16,473 nt of DNA, from positions 1 through 16,473 of the forward strand of contig DAHXOQ010000030.1 of the NCBI GenBank assembly GCA_027364815.1. The letters are read 5' to 3'. Made by a program: the position numbers and the translations under genes. This DNA is from Acidobacteriaceae bacterium. GTDB taxonomy: Bacteria > Acidobacteriota > Terriglobia > Terriglobales > Acidobacteriaceae. The notes below the pieces were generated by a model that was not told the origin of the DNA, made no database searches, and saw only the letters and a program-made list of their open reading frames with translations. Positions 7,756-14,929 of the stretch are shown piece by piece; position 1 is the stretch's first letter, and each line of letters starts with the position of its first letter.

Positions 7756-8937
7756 CTAGTGGGTCGCTTCCGGCACACCGGTGTTGTCCTTCTCCGGCCA
7801 CGGCGGCAGAAAGTGCTGCAAAGCGTAAAGAAATATGAATGGCAGAATGCAGAGCGCAATTGCGGCCAATAGACCTTCCTTGGTGACTAGTGCGAGTTTG
7901 TAGGTCGTGTATCCGAGGAAACTCTTGGAGAAGAGCTGACCGCCGATGACCACGTTCCAGCGCATGGCAAAAACACCAACCATGATGAGACTTCCGGCAA
8001 TCACGTATATGCGTTTGCGCACGAACTCCGGGAGCTTGAAAAGCTGGGTAATCGCCAGAAGAATCAGCGGGGTCAGAGTGCCGAGCATGATCTGAATGAC
8101 GATGTGTGGAATGTAGAGTTTGGTGTGGACCATAAAGTTGAGACTGCGGAAGGATTCATCAGCCTCGTAGATGCGATGAATGAGGTCGAGTGATTCAACT
8201 GCGAAGTCGATAATGAAGGTGTAGAAGAGGTACATCGCGATTGTGTCGACACAGGCAATGTCGATTTTCAGGCCGCGCAGTTTTGTGGTGGCCATGTAAA
8301 GCAGCATGACGGCGGAGATGCCCGAAACCATCGCGGAGAAGATGAAGACGACCGGCATCAGCGGCGAGTTCCACCACGGGTTGGCCTTGATTGAACCGAA
8401 GATGAATCCGACGTATCCATGCAGAATGAAGGCTGAAGGAATGCCAATCAGCGTGACAATCCATCCTATTTTCTCGTCAAGTTCAAGGGCTTTGTGGCTG
8501 ACGTTCGTGGAGCCGAGGGTCATGACCTTGTAGATGAACCCGACAAGCCCTTTTTTTGTCTTCGAGAAGTGAACAATTTCTGCGCGATAGTCGAGCCAGA
8601 TTTCAAAGACCAGCACTGCCATCAGGTACCAAAGGTAGACGTAGCCGAACATCGCCATCGCCGAGGTGCTGTGCGGAGTGAAGTACATCTCTGGCGAGCG
8701 CTCCGGGTGGCCGAGGTGCAACTGCAAGGGCAGCGGCGCGACGAGCAGGAATGAGAGCGCGGTCAAAAGCGCCAGGCGGTACGTTGGCCGGACAGCTTCA
8801 ACGCGAAAAATTCTTACCAGCGAGGCAAGAATGAACGCGCCCGCCACCAATCCCGTAATGTAGGGATACAAAACGATCAGGATGCTCCACTGCAACCCGA
8901 TCTCGTTTGGATACATGAAGCCTTCTACACCGTTCAT
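7756..8937 (-). CDS. NrfD/PsrC/DsrP-type integral membrane quinone-interacting subunit
   Basis: This 393-residue protein has about ten hydrophobic helices and the family hallmark LGHPERSPEMYF (residues 75-86), matching the LGRPER-type motif of NrfD, PsrC and DsrP proteins. These subunits exchange electrons and sometimes protons with the menaquinone pool in the cytoplasmic membrane and pass them to a partner ferredoxin. The upstream neighbour on the same strand is exactly such a ferredoxin, and ahead of that is a multiheme cytochrome, so the three should form one complex. The ATG is preceded by GGAG and GGGGA in purine-rich sequence. The 115-bp gap from the ferredoxin gene contains a small GC-rich hairpin. 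The family call is secure; the exact complex type is not. Confidence 0.92.
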   Translation of the reverse strand: MNGVEGFMYPNEIGLQWSILIVLYPYITGLVAGAFILASLVRIFRVEAVRPTYRLALLTALSFLLVAPLPLQLHLGHPERSPEMYFTPHSTSAMAMFGYVYLWYLMAVLVFEIWLDYRAEIVHFSKTKKGLVGFIYKVMTLGSTNVSHKALELDEKIGWIVTLIGIPSAFILHGYVGFIFGSIKANPWWNSPLMPVVFIFSAMVSGISAVMLLYMATTKLRGLKIDIACVDTIAMYLFYTFIIDFAVESLDLIHRIYEADESFRSLNFMVHTKLYIPHIVIQIMLGTLTPLILLAITQLFKLPEFVRKRIYVIAGSLIMVGVFAMRWNVVIGGQLFSKSFLGYTTYKLALVTKEGLLAAIALCILPFIFLYALQHFLPPWPEKDNTGVPEATH

Positions 8938-8970
8938 GAGTTTTCCCCGTCTCCTGCTTCAACTTCGTTT

Positions 8971-8983
8971 GCGCGATTCGCGC
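8971..8983. repeat. Small GC-rich hairpin between the ferredoxin and NrfD genes
   Basis: GCGCG-ATT-CGCGC forms a perfect 5-bp stem with a 3-nt loop inside the 115-bp gap of the operon. There is no T-tract, so it is not a terminator. It could affect mRNA stability or processing, or be incidental. Confidence 0.4.
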
Positions 8984-9052
8984 GATCAATTCGTTCTCAT
9001 TAAAATCTTCGGGTGCCCCAGGTCTTGTGTCAGAGGCCCGGGAATCAGCACT

Positions 9053-9781
9053 CTAGTGCACGGAACCATCGAGCTCGTTGTAGAAAACCTTGGCTCCGGT
9101 TGCCATCTGCGGCTTCAGCACCTGCACGCTGTGCGTGCGCAGGAACTCGTGAATCGGGTCCTTCGGATCCTTGAGGTCGGCCAGTTGACGCGCGCCAGTC
9201 GGGCAATTCTCGCAGCAAGCCGTCGTCAATCCCTGCGTGATGCGGTGGTAACAGAGATCGCACTTGTCAGCTACTTCAAGCTCGGGGTGAATGTAACGGC
9301 AACCATAAGGGCAAGCCTGCACGCAGTATGCACAGCCGAGGCAGTAGGTACGGTCAACCATGACTACGCCATCAGGCGAGATGAATGTCGCGCCAACCGG
9401 GCAAACCTGCGTACAGGGTGAATCCGCGCAGTGGTTGCAAAGCTTTGGCACAAAGAAGTATTTGTCGCTGGTGTCCGTTGTAGCCGGGAATCCATGGATG
9501 CCGCCTTCGGGTGAAATCACCACCGGCTCGGTCATGTTTTCGTCGTTCACGTGGTAACGCTCAACCCATGTCCTGAAGTGGCCATCAGGAACATTGTTCT
9601 CCTGCGAACAGGCACGCACACAATTGCCGCAGCCGATACACTTTGTGATATCGATCAGCATGCTCCACCAGTGCTCGCTGAGCTTGTAGTTCGGGCTCAT
9701 CTCGGGCGTACCAGCGAGAACCGACTTCCACGCGATGGCCGCAGCCGGCAACAAAATCAGAATTTGACGTCGATTCATCAT
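9053..9781 (-). CDS. Four-cluster [4Fe-4S] ferredoxin subunit, NrfC/DsrO/PsrB type, twin-arginine leader
   Basis: The 242-residue protein opens with MMNRRQILIL and a hydrophobic stretch to about residue 23, a plausible Tat leader. Four cysteine sets follow: Cys48/51/54/58, Cys115/118/123/127, Cys147/150/153/157, and a last set drawn from Cys174/177 and Cys189/190/193, with the CP pairs typical of this family. Such subunits form a chain of four [4Fe-4S] clusters linking an NrfD-type quinone subunit to a cytochrome or catalytic partner on the outer face of the membrane. The start overlaps the stop of the cytochrome gene by one base (TAATG), with GGGAGGT eight nt upstream, so translation is probably coupled. 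A second ATG follows directly and could be used instead. Confidence 0.93.
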   Translation of the reverse strand: MMNRRQILILLPAAAIAWKSVLAGTPEMSPNYKLSEHWWSMLIDITKCIGCGNCVRACSQENNVPDGHFRTWVERYHVNDENMTEPVVISPEGGIHGFPATTDTSDKYFFVPKLCNHCADSPCTQVCPVGATFISPDGVVMVDRTYCLGCAYCVQACPYGCRYIHPELEVADKCDLCYHRITQGLTTACCENCPTGARQLADLKDPKDPIHEFLRTHSVQVLKPQMATGAKVFYNELDGSVH

Positions 9782-10299
9782 TACTTTTTACCTCCCTGGG
9801 GAGCCTTGCTGGTTGAGGCAGTTTTTTCAGCTGGAGCCTGGTCCATAGCCGGGCTGTGGGGATTGTGGCAGTCCTTGCATGCCATGCCGGGCATGTGGTC
9901 ATCGCCCACCTGCGGAAAATTCTTGGGCTTGGCCGCGCTTGCCGCATGACATTGCTTGCAAAGCACTGTTGTATCCGGCAGTACCGGCTTGTGCTTCGAT
10001 GGGTCATCAGCGCTGGCATGAGCCAGTTGCGGTCCATGGCATGCTTCGCAATTCACATGTGCGTGCTTGCCGTGACTCTTTTTATCTGCAACGTCGCTAT
10101 GGCAGCCTTCGCAGGCCTCGTGCCCCGCATAATATGAGGGCCGTGCCGCATCTTCCTTGATTGCATTGCCGCGATAATGCCCGTACTCGCCAAAGCTCTT
10201 GGGCACAACAAAATGACGCACAATAAGAAAGATGAAGAAGGCAATGACAAACAGCCCTGCAAAACGCAGCAGATGCCCTGTATTTTTGAATGCACTCAT
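9781..10299 (-). CDS. Membrane-anchored tetraheme c-type cytochrome
   Basis: The 172-residue product has one N-terminal transmembrane helix (about residues 11-31) that should anchor it on the periplasmic side, and four CXXCH haem-attachment motifs: CEGCH (63-67), CEACH (84-88), CKQCH (114-118) and CKDCH (141-145). Histidines between them can serve as distal ligands. The last 25 residues are a Lys/Ala/Ser-rich tail. It is the first gene of the run cytochrome, ferredoxin, NrfD, DUF2339. DsrJ (three haems) and NrfB (five haems) are the nearest functional analogues by context, but the haem number differs. It probably passes electrons between the ferredoxin chain and a soluble or extracytoplasmic partner. 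AAAGGGGA lies about 10 nt before the ATG. Confidence 0.9.
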   Translation of the reverse strand: MSAFKNTGHLLRFAGLFVIAFFIFLIVRHFVVPKSFGEYGHYRGNAIKEDAARPSYYAGHEACEGCHSDVADKKSHGKHAHVNCEACHGPQLAHASADDPSKHKPVLPDTTVLCKQCHAASAAKPKNFPQVGDDHMPGMACKDCHNPHSPAMDQAPAEKTASTSKAPQGGKK

Positions 10300-10435
10300 G
10301 AAGCGCTATCCCCTTTGAGCCGGTGCTTTCCACTGTTTTGTGACATGAGGCTCTAAGATGAATACCCCACCCTTGCAGCGGATCTTCTGCTCTTGTGACT
10401 CTTTAAGGGATACCGGATGGCACCGCACAACTGTA

Positions 10436-10451
10436 TGTGAGCTAAATCACG
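10436..10451. promoter_or_regulatory. Candidate Crp/Fnr-family binding site
   Basis: TGTGAGCTAAATCACG matches the CRP-type consensus TGTGA-N6-TCACA at 9 of the 10 defined positions. It lies about 144 bp upstream of the first gene of the cytochrome/ferredoxin/NrfD operon, a place where redox or energy-state control would make sense. The regulator is not in the window. Confidence 0.5.
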
Positions 10452-10527
10452 CAGAGGCGTGATTATTGAACGAATATCAATCCCGTCTTGTGTCTTTGTT
10501 TTAAATGCCTTTGAATGCGCCAATTTT

Positions 10528-10575
10528 CAAAAATAAAAAAGCTGCGAGCCGGAGATCTCTCCTCCGGCCCGCAGC
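10528..10575 (-). terminator. Terminator of the M16 peptidase gene
   Basis: A 14-bp stem (10541-10554 with 10562-10575) lies 18 bp past the stop codon and is followed on the minus strand by TTTTTTATTTTT. One position would be A.C in plus-strand RNA but is a G.U wobble in minus-strand RNA, so the hairpin is intact only for the strand on which the gene is transcribed. Confidence 0.9.
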
Positions 10576-10593
10576 TAGTTTTGTTACGTTACT

Positions 10594-13422
10594 TTACTTC
10601 TTTTCGTCAACTGCCGGTTTTTCTGCCCAATCAACGACAGGGGCCAGCTTCAGATCCGTCAGGCTTTTTTCCACCTTCGCCTTGTCGCCCACCGCAATCA
10701 GCAGCATATTCTCGGGTCGAATATGGTCGAGCGCCGCTTTCTGCGCATCCGCTGAAGTGATTGCTTCAACCTGTGCGGGATATTTGGTATAGAAATCCTG
10801 CGGCAAGTTGAAGACCCAGAGCTCTGCGAGTTGGGCATTCACGCTGTATGCGCTTTCAAAGTTGCCCGGAAGTGAACGGATGATCGAGTCTTTCGACAAC
10901 CTCAACTCCGCATCTGTCAGCGGCCTGGTGTGAATTGCGTCGAGCTCTTTGAAAAGCTGTTCAACCGCCGGCGCTGTAACATCGCTGCGCACCAATGAGC
11001 CTGCGATGAACGGTCCAGTGCCGCGGTTGTAACGGAAGAAGGAAAATGCGCCGTAAGTGTAACCGTGCTCTTCTCGCAGGTTCATATTGATGCGCGATGA
11101 AAACAACCCGCCGAGCATTGTGTTCATCACCGTCGTCGCCGCGTAATCCGCCGCATCGCGTGGCGCGCCAACACCGAAAGCGAGAATCGCAGTCTGCGGC
11201 GAACCCGGCTTATCCAGCATGAGTATTTTTCTCGTCGGCTGTGCGGGTGCGCCCGGTGCGGCCACTTCAGCAGCTTTCGAGTTCCAGTTGCCAAAGATCT
11301 CCTCGGCCAATTTGCGCGCCTGGTCGGGAGTCACATCTCCGGTCAACTCTAGCAACGAGTCGGCAGGGCCGTAATGAGCCTCGTGGAATTTAACCAGGTC
11401 TTCGCGCGTGAGCGCCTTGAGCGATTCAGTAGTGCCCAAATTGTCGTAGCCATACGGACTCTTCGGGCCATAGAGATTCAGAGCGCCGGCACGCAACGCT
11501 AATTGGAATGGATTATCCTGCGCCTGGATCAGCGCCGTCAGCCGGCTCTTGCGCACACGCTCAAAATCCGTTGCAGGGAAAGCCGGATTCTCAGCCGAAT
11601 CCGCAATCAACTCCAAGCCGCGATGCAGATGCTTCGAAAGCAATGAGAGGCTCAACTGCGCACTGTCTGCATCACTGTGCGCGCTGAAGTCGCTGCCAAT
11701 CAGAGCTGCCGCATTCGCAATCTCCTCGGCTGAACGTGTCCTGGTTCCTTCCGTCAGCAATGCCGCTGTGACTCCAGCCAATCCGGGGCGATCGGCAGGA
11801 TTAGCCGCCGCGCCGGCGAGTGTCAGCAACTGCGCACTCACGATCGGCAACTCATGGCGTTCGACCAAATAAACCGTCAATCCATTCTTCAGCTTGAAAA
11901 CCGTTGGTTTGGGCAGCACGAGAGCATGTTGCGGGCCCGGCTCCGGCGGTGTTGCGCGCCATGCCTGAGCAGCTTCAAACTCCGGAGTGTGCTGCGGGTT
12001 CACCTTTACATTCGCATCCGTATCTTCCGGGCTGCGTGGCACATCATCGAGCACCTTCTTGCCGGGAATTCCGTAGACGACAACGCGCTGATTTTTAGTC
12101 AGCGTCGTTTGCGCCAGCTTGTGCACACTCGCCGGAGTCACCGCATCGTACCGCGCCAGATCCTTGGGCAGGTAGCCAGGATCGCCCGTGTACTGGTTGT
12201 AATAATTCAACTGGTCTGCCACGCCGCCAAATCCACCCAGTCGCTGCAAGCCGGAGATCAGATCCGTCTCCACCTTGTTGCGCGACCACTCGACTTCGGT
12301 CGGCGTCGGGCCCGCATCAATCAGGCCATCGATCACCTTCTCCGCTTCCGCTTCCAGCTTTTCCGGTGTGACGCCGGGCTTGGCAATGAACTCGCAGGTG
12401 AGTGTTGAAGCGAGCATATCCGATCGGTTGTTGCACTCAGCCGACTGCGCAATCTGCTGCTTGTAAACCAGCTCGCGATAGAGCCTGCTCGACTTGCCTG
12501 AACCAAGAACGTGCGCCGCGATATCCGCATCTGCATCGCCCGGCTTGAAGGCTGAGGGCGTTAACCACGCCAGAATCACCTTGGGGAGCTGAACCGTATC
12601 CGTAACCACTACGCGCTTCTCGGCCGTAATCGGCGGCGTCACAATATCCGTCGACGCGACTGTCGGACCCGCCGGAATCGGCCCAAAGTATTTTTCGAGC
12701 AGTTGTTTGATTGTCGCAGGATCGTAATCGCCGGCAATCGCGATCGTGGCATTGTTCGGCGTGTAGTACTGAGTGAAGAACTCGCGCACATCATTCAGCC
12801 GCGCTGCTTCAACATCAGCATGCGAGCCAATTACGTTGGGATAATAAGGATGTCCCTTGGGAAAAAGCGCATGGTAGAGCTCGTCATCGAGGACGCCATA
12901 CGGCTGCCCCTCGCCCTGGCGACGCTCATTGCGCACCACGTCGCGTTGGTTGGTCAGCTTGGCGCGGTCCAGCGTATCCAGCAGAAATCCCATGCGGTCG
13001 CTCTCCAGCCAAAACGCCATCTCCAACTGATTGGCGGGAACCGTTTCAAAATAATTGGTCCGGTCAAAATCCGTTGTTCCGTTGATGTCCGTCGCGCCGG
13101 CCGACTCCAGATATTTGAAGTGCGCCTTCTCGCCAACATGCTTGGAGCCCTCAAACATCATGTGCTCGAAAAGGTGCGCGAATCCGGTGCGGCCGGCGCG
13201 CTCCTTCATCGGCCCTACGTGGTACCAGATGTCGACGGAGACAATCGGCAGCTTGTGGTCCTCATGTAGCAAGACCTGCAGGCCATTGGCCAGCTTGAAC
13301 TCCTGATAGCTGATGGTTGGCGCTGCTGAGGCCGACTGCGCCTGCACGACAACGGAAGCAAACAAGCTACCCAAACCAAGAACCACACACAGCAGACGCA
13401 CACTCATCAACGCGAGCTTCAT
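10594..13422 (-). CDS. Exported M16 family zinc peptidase, two fused peptidase units
   Basis: The 942-residue protein starts with a Sec signal peptide (hydrophobic residues about 5-27, VQAQS cleavage region). The N-terminal M16 unit has the inverted zinc motif HLFEH at residues 83-87, with Glu166 in RNERRQGEG as the likely third ligand. The second unit begins near residue 525 (LKNGLTVYLVERHELPIVSAQL) and has no HXXEH in the matching place, where it reads ADRPGLAGVTAAL. It is therefore a non-catalytic half, as in other M16 proteins where two halves enclose the peptide. GYTYGAFSFF and RYNRGTGPF in the C-terminal unit match the usual substrate-contact region. It should degrade peptides in the periplasm. 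AAGGAG sits 11-12 nt before the ATG, a rather long spacing. It lies downstream of the AAA+ regulator on the same strand but behind a terminator. Confidence 0.94.
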   Translation of the reverse strand: MKLALMSVRLLCVVLGLGSLFASVVVQAQSASAAPTISYQEFKLANGLQVLLHEDHKLPIVSVDIWYHVGPMKERAGRTGFAHLFEHMMFEGSKHVGEKAHFKYLESAGATDINGTTDFDRTNYFETVPANQLEMAFWLESDRMGFLLDTLDRAKLTNQRDVVRNERRQGEGQPYGVLDDELYHALFPKGHPYYPNVIGSHADVEAARLNDVREFFTQYYTPNNATIAIAGDYDPATIKQLLEKYFGPIPAGPTVASTDIVTPPITAEKRVVVTDTVQLPKVILAWLTPSAFKPGDADADIAAHVLGSGKSSRLYRELVYKQQIAQSAECNNRSDMLASTLTCEFIAKPGVTPEKLEAEAEKVIDGLIDAGPTPTEVEWSRNKVETDLISGLQRLGGFGGVADQLNYYNQYTGDPGYLPKDLARYDAVTPASVHKLAQTTLTKNQRVVVYGIPGKKVLDDVPRSPEDTDANVKVNPQHTPEFEAAQAWRATPPEPGPQHALVLPKPTVFKLKNGLTVYLVERHELPIVSAQLLTLAGAAANPADRPGLAGVTAALLTEGTRTRSAEEIANAAALIGSDFSAHSDADSAQLSLSLLSKHLHRGLELIADSAENPAFPATDFERVRKSRLTALIQAQDNPFQLALRAGALNLYGPKSPYGYDNLGTTESLKALTREDLVKFHEAHYGPADSLLELTGDVTPDQARKLAEEIFGNWNSKAAEVAAPGAPAQPTRKILMLDKPGSPQTAILAFGVGAPRDAADYAATTVMNTMLGGLFSSRINMNLREEHGYTYGAFSFFRYNRGTGPFIAGSLVRSDVTAPAVEQLFKELDAIHTRPLTDAELRLSKDSIIRSLPGNFESAYSVNAQLAELWVFNLPQDFYTKYPAQVEAITSADAQKAALDHIRPENMLLIAVGDKAKVEKSLTDLKLAPVVDWAEKPAVDEKK

Positions 13423-13476
13423 TATTGGCTACACTCCTTTTTTTTGAGGGGTAAAACTAACTCTGTGGATACTTTA

Positions 13477-13495
13477 TGGACGCATTAAACGTCCA
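13477..13495. promoter_or_regulatory. Inverted repeat upstream of the M16 gene, possible operator
   Basis: TGGACG-CATTAAA-CGTCCA is a perfect 6-bp inverted repeat with a 7-bp AT-rich spacer, centred about 64 bp upstream of the M16 start codon. Size and position suit a dimeric repressor or activator site. No specific family is recognised. Confidence 0.35.
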
Positions 13496-13552
13496 ATTCG
13501 TTTCACGCAAAGCATTCTATCGCGTTCGAGTGCTTTTTCTATCATCGGACGC

Positions 13553-13590
13553 AAAAAGGCACCCTTTCAGTTTTTGAAAGATTGCCTTTT
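13553..13590 (-). terminator. Probable terminator of the AAA+ regulator gene
   Basis: On the minus strand AAAAGGC-AAT-CTTTC-loop-GAAAG-GGT-GCCTTTTT forms two stacked stems (7 and 5 bp) around a 3x3 internal loop and ends in a T-run. It lies about 50 bp past the stop codon of the regulator and ahead of the M16 promoter region. Confidence 0.65.
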
Positions 13591-13641
13591 CATTGAAATA
13601 TTGCACACTGCTAATCGCGAGTATCTGCTCGCTGCACTCAC

Positions 13642-14736
13642 TCACATTGGGTCACCCAAAATTCTGTACAGCGTCGACCTGCTAATCCCGAGAATCTGCG
13701 CGGCACGCAATTTGTTTCCATGGCTCAGGTTCAGCACATGCACTGCGTGACGGCGAATCATCTCGTCAAGATTGAGGCTCACTGCCTCATGATCGATTAT
13801 TTGCACCGATGGATTCGACGACACAATGCGCAAATCTTCAGCTCCAAGCGCCAATTCTGATCGCCCGCGGTTCTTCAGCATCCCCTGTGCGCCCGGAGCG
13901 AGATGTAATCCCTGTTGCAGATTCAAATCACCCGGCTGAATAATTCCATTTTCCGCTTCAAGCAGCGCCGACTCAATCACACTCGCGAGCTCGCGAACAT
14001 TTCCCGGCCAGTTGTGCTGCAGCAACATCGGCATCGTTCCCGGCCCCAGCACCGCGCTCCTCAGCTGATAACGGTGGCCAATGCGGTCAAGTAACGCCTG
14101 TGCTATCGCCGGAATATCCTCCTTGCGCAAGCGCAGTGGCGGAATTGCGAAGCGTACTGCCGACAAACGGAAGGCCAGGTCCGGCAAAAACTCGCCCTTC
14201 CCCGCTAGCAGGTGCAACGACGATTGCGAAGAAACCAGCAAAACCAAATCGGGACTCGCCCGCTCCTGATGCACGCGCACCAATCCATGCAGCAAATTCT
14301 GTCCCACGCCTTCGAGCAACTCAACCCGATCCAGATAAAGGAAGCCGCGCAATGCATTCAAATCCGTTTCGGTTGCCAGCCACTGTCGCGCGTCCTGCCT
14401 GATGAATGGGAGCTTCTCAAGCGGCGAATTTCGGTGCAGATAATGCGCCAGCAGCGTCTTGCCTGTTCCCGCCTCGCCTTCAATCGTCGCCAAACGCAAA
14501 TGCGGTGCTGCTAACCTTGCCTGCGCCATTAGCTTGCGCCAAGCCGCACTCACTCCCGCCGGTTCATACCTATTCTCAGCGGTCTCCTGCACCAGCAGTT
14601 TCGGCGTCAGCAAAACTTCAGAAGGTGGCAAATCATCAATGGTATTCAAGCGCCTCTCCTCTTGAGCATCTAAAGGCAATGTGCAATCAAATGGTTCATC
14701 GACACTCCTCGATAAAAGTTGAGCCCACCCCTTCAT
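13642..14736 (-). CDS. Degenerate NtrC-family AAA+/Fis-type HTH regulator lacking GAFTGA
   Basis: The 364-residue protein has an unrecognised N-terminal segment (1-60), an AAA+ domain, and a C-terminal Fis-type helix-turn-helix (about 326-360, LRAAQILGISRSTLYRIL). Walker A is intact (GEAGTGKT, 87-94). The Walker B segment reads GFLYLDRVE (131-139), so the usual catalytic DE is DR (Asp136, Arg137). The distance from Walker A to Walker B is about 22 residues shorter than in NtrC, and the whole ELFGHEKGAFTGA region that contacts sigma-54 is absent. The DLAFRL, PPLRLRKEDIP and NWPGNVREL segments remain. It is therefore probably a DNA-binding regulator that cannot activate sigma-54 RNA polymerase and may hydrolyse ATP poorly. 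The start has AGGAGA 8-9 nt upstream. Targets may include the divergent aminotransferase or the downstream M16 gene. Confidence 0.88.
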   Translation of the reverse strand: MKGWAQLLSRSVDEPFDCTLPLDAQEERRLNTIDDLPPSEVLLTPKLLVQETAENRYEPAGVSAAWRKLMAQARLAAPHLRLATIEGEAGTGKTLLAHYLHRNSPLEKLPFIRQDARQWLATETDLNALRGFLYLDRVELLEGVGQNLLHGLVRVHQERASPDLVLLVSSQSSLHLLAGKGEFLPDLAFRLSAVRFAIPPLRLRKEDIPAIAQALLDRIGHRYQLRSAVLGPGTMPMLLQHNWPGNVRELASVIESALLEAENGIIQPGDLNLQQGLHLAPGAQGMLKNRGRSELALGAEDLRIVSSNPSVQIIDHEAVSLNLDEMIRRHAVHVLNLSHGNKLRAAQILGISRSTLYRILGDPM

Positions 14737-14824
14737 GAACTCTGTCTCCTGATTTTCATTGTTCTGATTTGGTACCGTAGAGATTCATTCCCGCAGCGCA
14801 TCGCAATCAAAAATATTAAGGAGG

Positions 14825-14929
14825 ATGCCCCGTTCGGTCTTTGATCAAACGAAGGAGAAAACGCTCTTCAAGCATCTGAACAAACAAGCAATACCACCCG
14901 AATTTCAGCCCTTGAGGTACGATGAATGA
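14825..14929 (+). CDS. Candidate 34-residue leader ORF abutting the aminotransferase start
   Basis: An ATG at 14825 opens a 34-codon frame (MPRSVFDQTK at its start, PLRYDE at its end). Its TGA stop is immediately followed by the GTG of the aminotransferase in the same frame. AAGGAGG directly touches the ATG, which is closer than normal Shine-Dalgarno spacing. It could be a coupled leader peptide, or only a chance frame in the 5' leader. No family is recognised. Confidence 0.25.
   Translation: MPRSVFDQTKEKTLFKHLNKQAIPPEFQPLRYDE

Larger units (their letters stand above)
10300..10593. other. Intergenic region between the M16 peptidase and the cytochrome operon
   Basis: No gene is supported here. 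It contains the M16 terminator at its high-coordinate end, and its remaining roughly 230 bp should carry the promoter of the cytochrome operon. The clearest regulatory signal is a Crp/Fnr-like palindrome at 10436-10451. A TTGAA-N5-ATCAA element at 10466-10480 is one base too widely spaced for a classical FNR box. I could not pick out a confident -10/-35 pair. Confidence 0.5.

Noticed and set aside
7721..7801. Longer start for the DUF2339-like gene at 7801
   Set aside because: It would overlap the NrfD gene by 46 bp, while the ATG at 7720 has GGAGGT at good spacing.
8882..9421. A 179-codon plus-strand frame across the NrfD/ferredoxin junction
   Set aside because: It runs antisense to both the NrfD start and the cysteine-cluster region of the ferredoxin; the composition is that of a shadow frame.
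10466..10480. FNR box TTGAA-N5-ATCAA
   Set aside because: The classical spacing is four bases, so as a stand-alone FNR site it is out of register; it is kept only as a side note to the nearby palindrome.
11854..12408. A 184-codon plus-strand frame opposite the M16 peptidase, and a similar 188-codon frame at 12703-13269
   Set aside because: Both lie antisense to a strongly supported M16 gene and have no recognisable domain or ribosome-binding site.
13423..13641. A sigma-54 -24/-12 promoter near the AAA+ regulator, M16 or aminotransferase genes
   Set aside because: No TGGC-N-C/G...TTGC pair with proper spacing was found by eye in the intergenic regions, in line with the missing GAFTGA motif.
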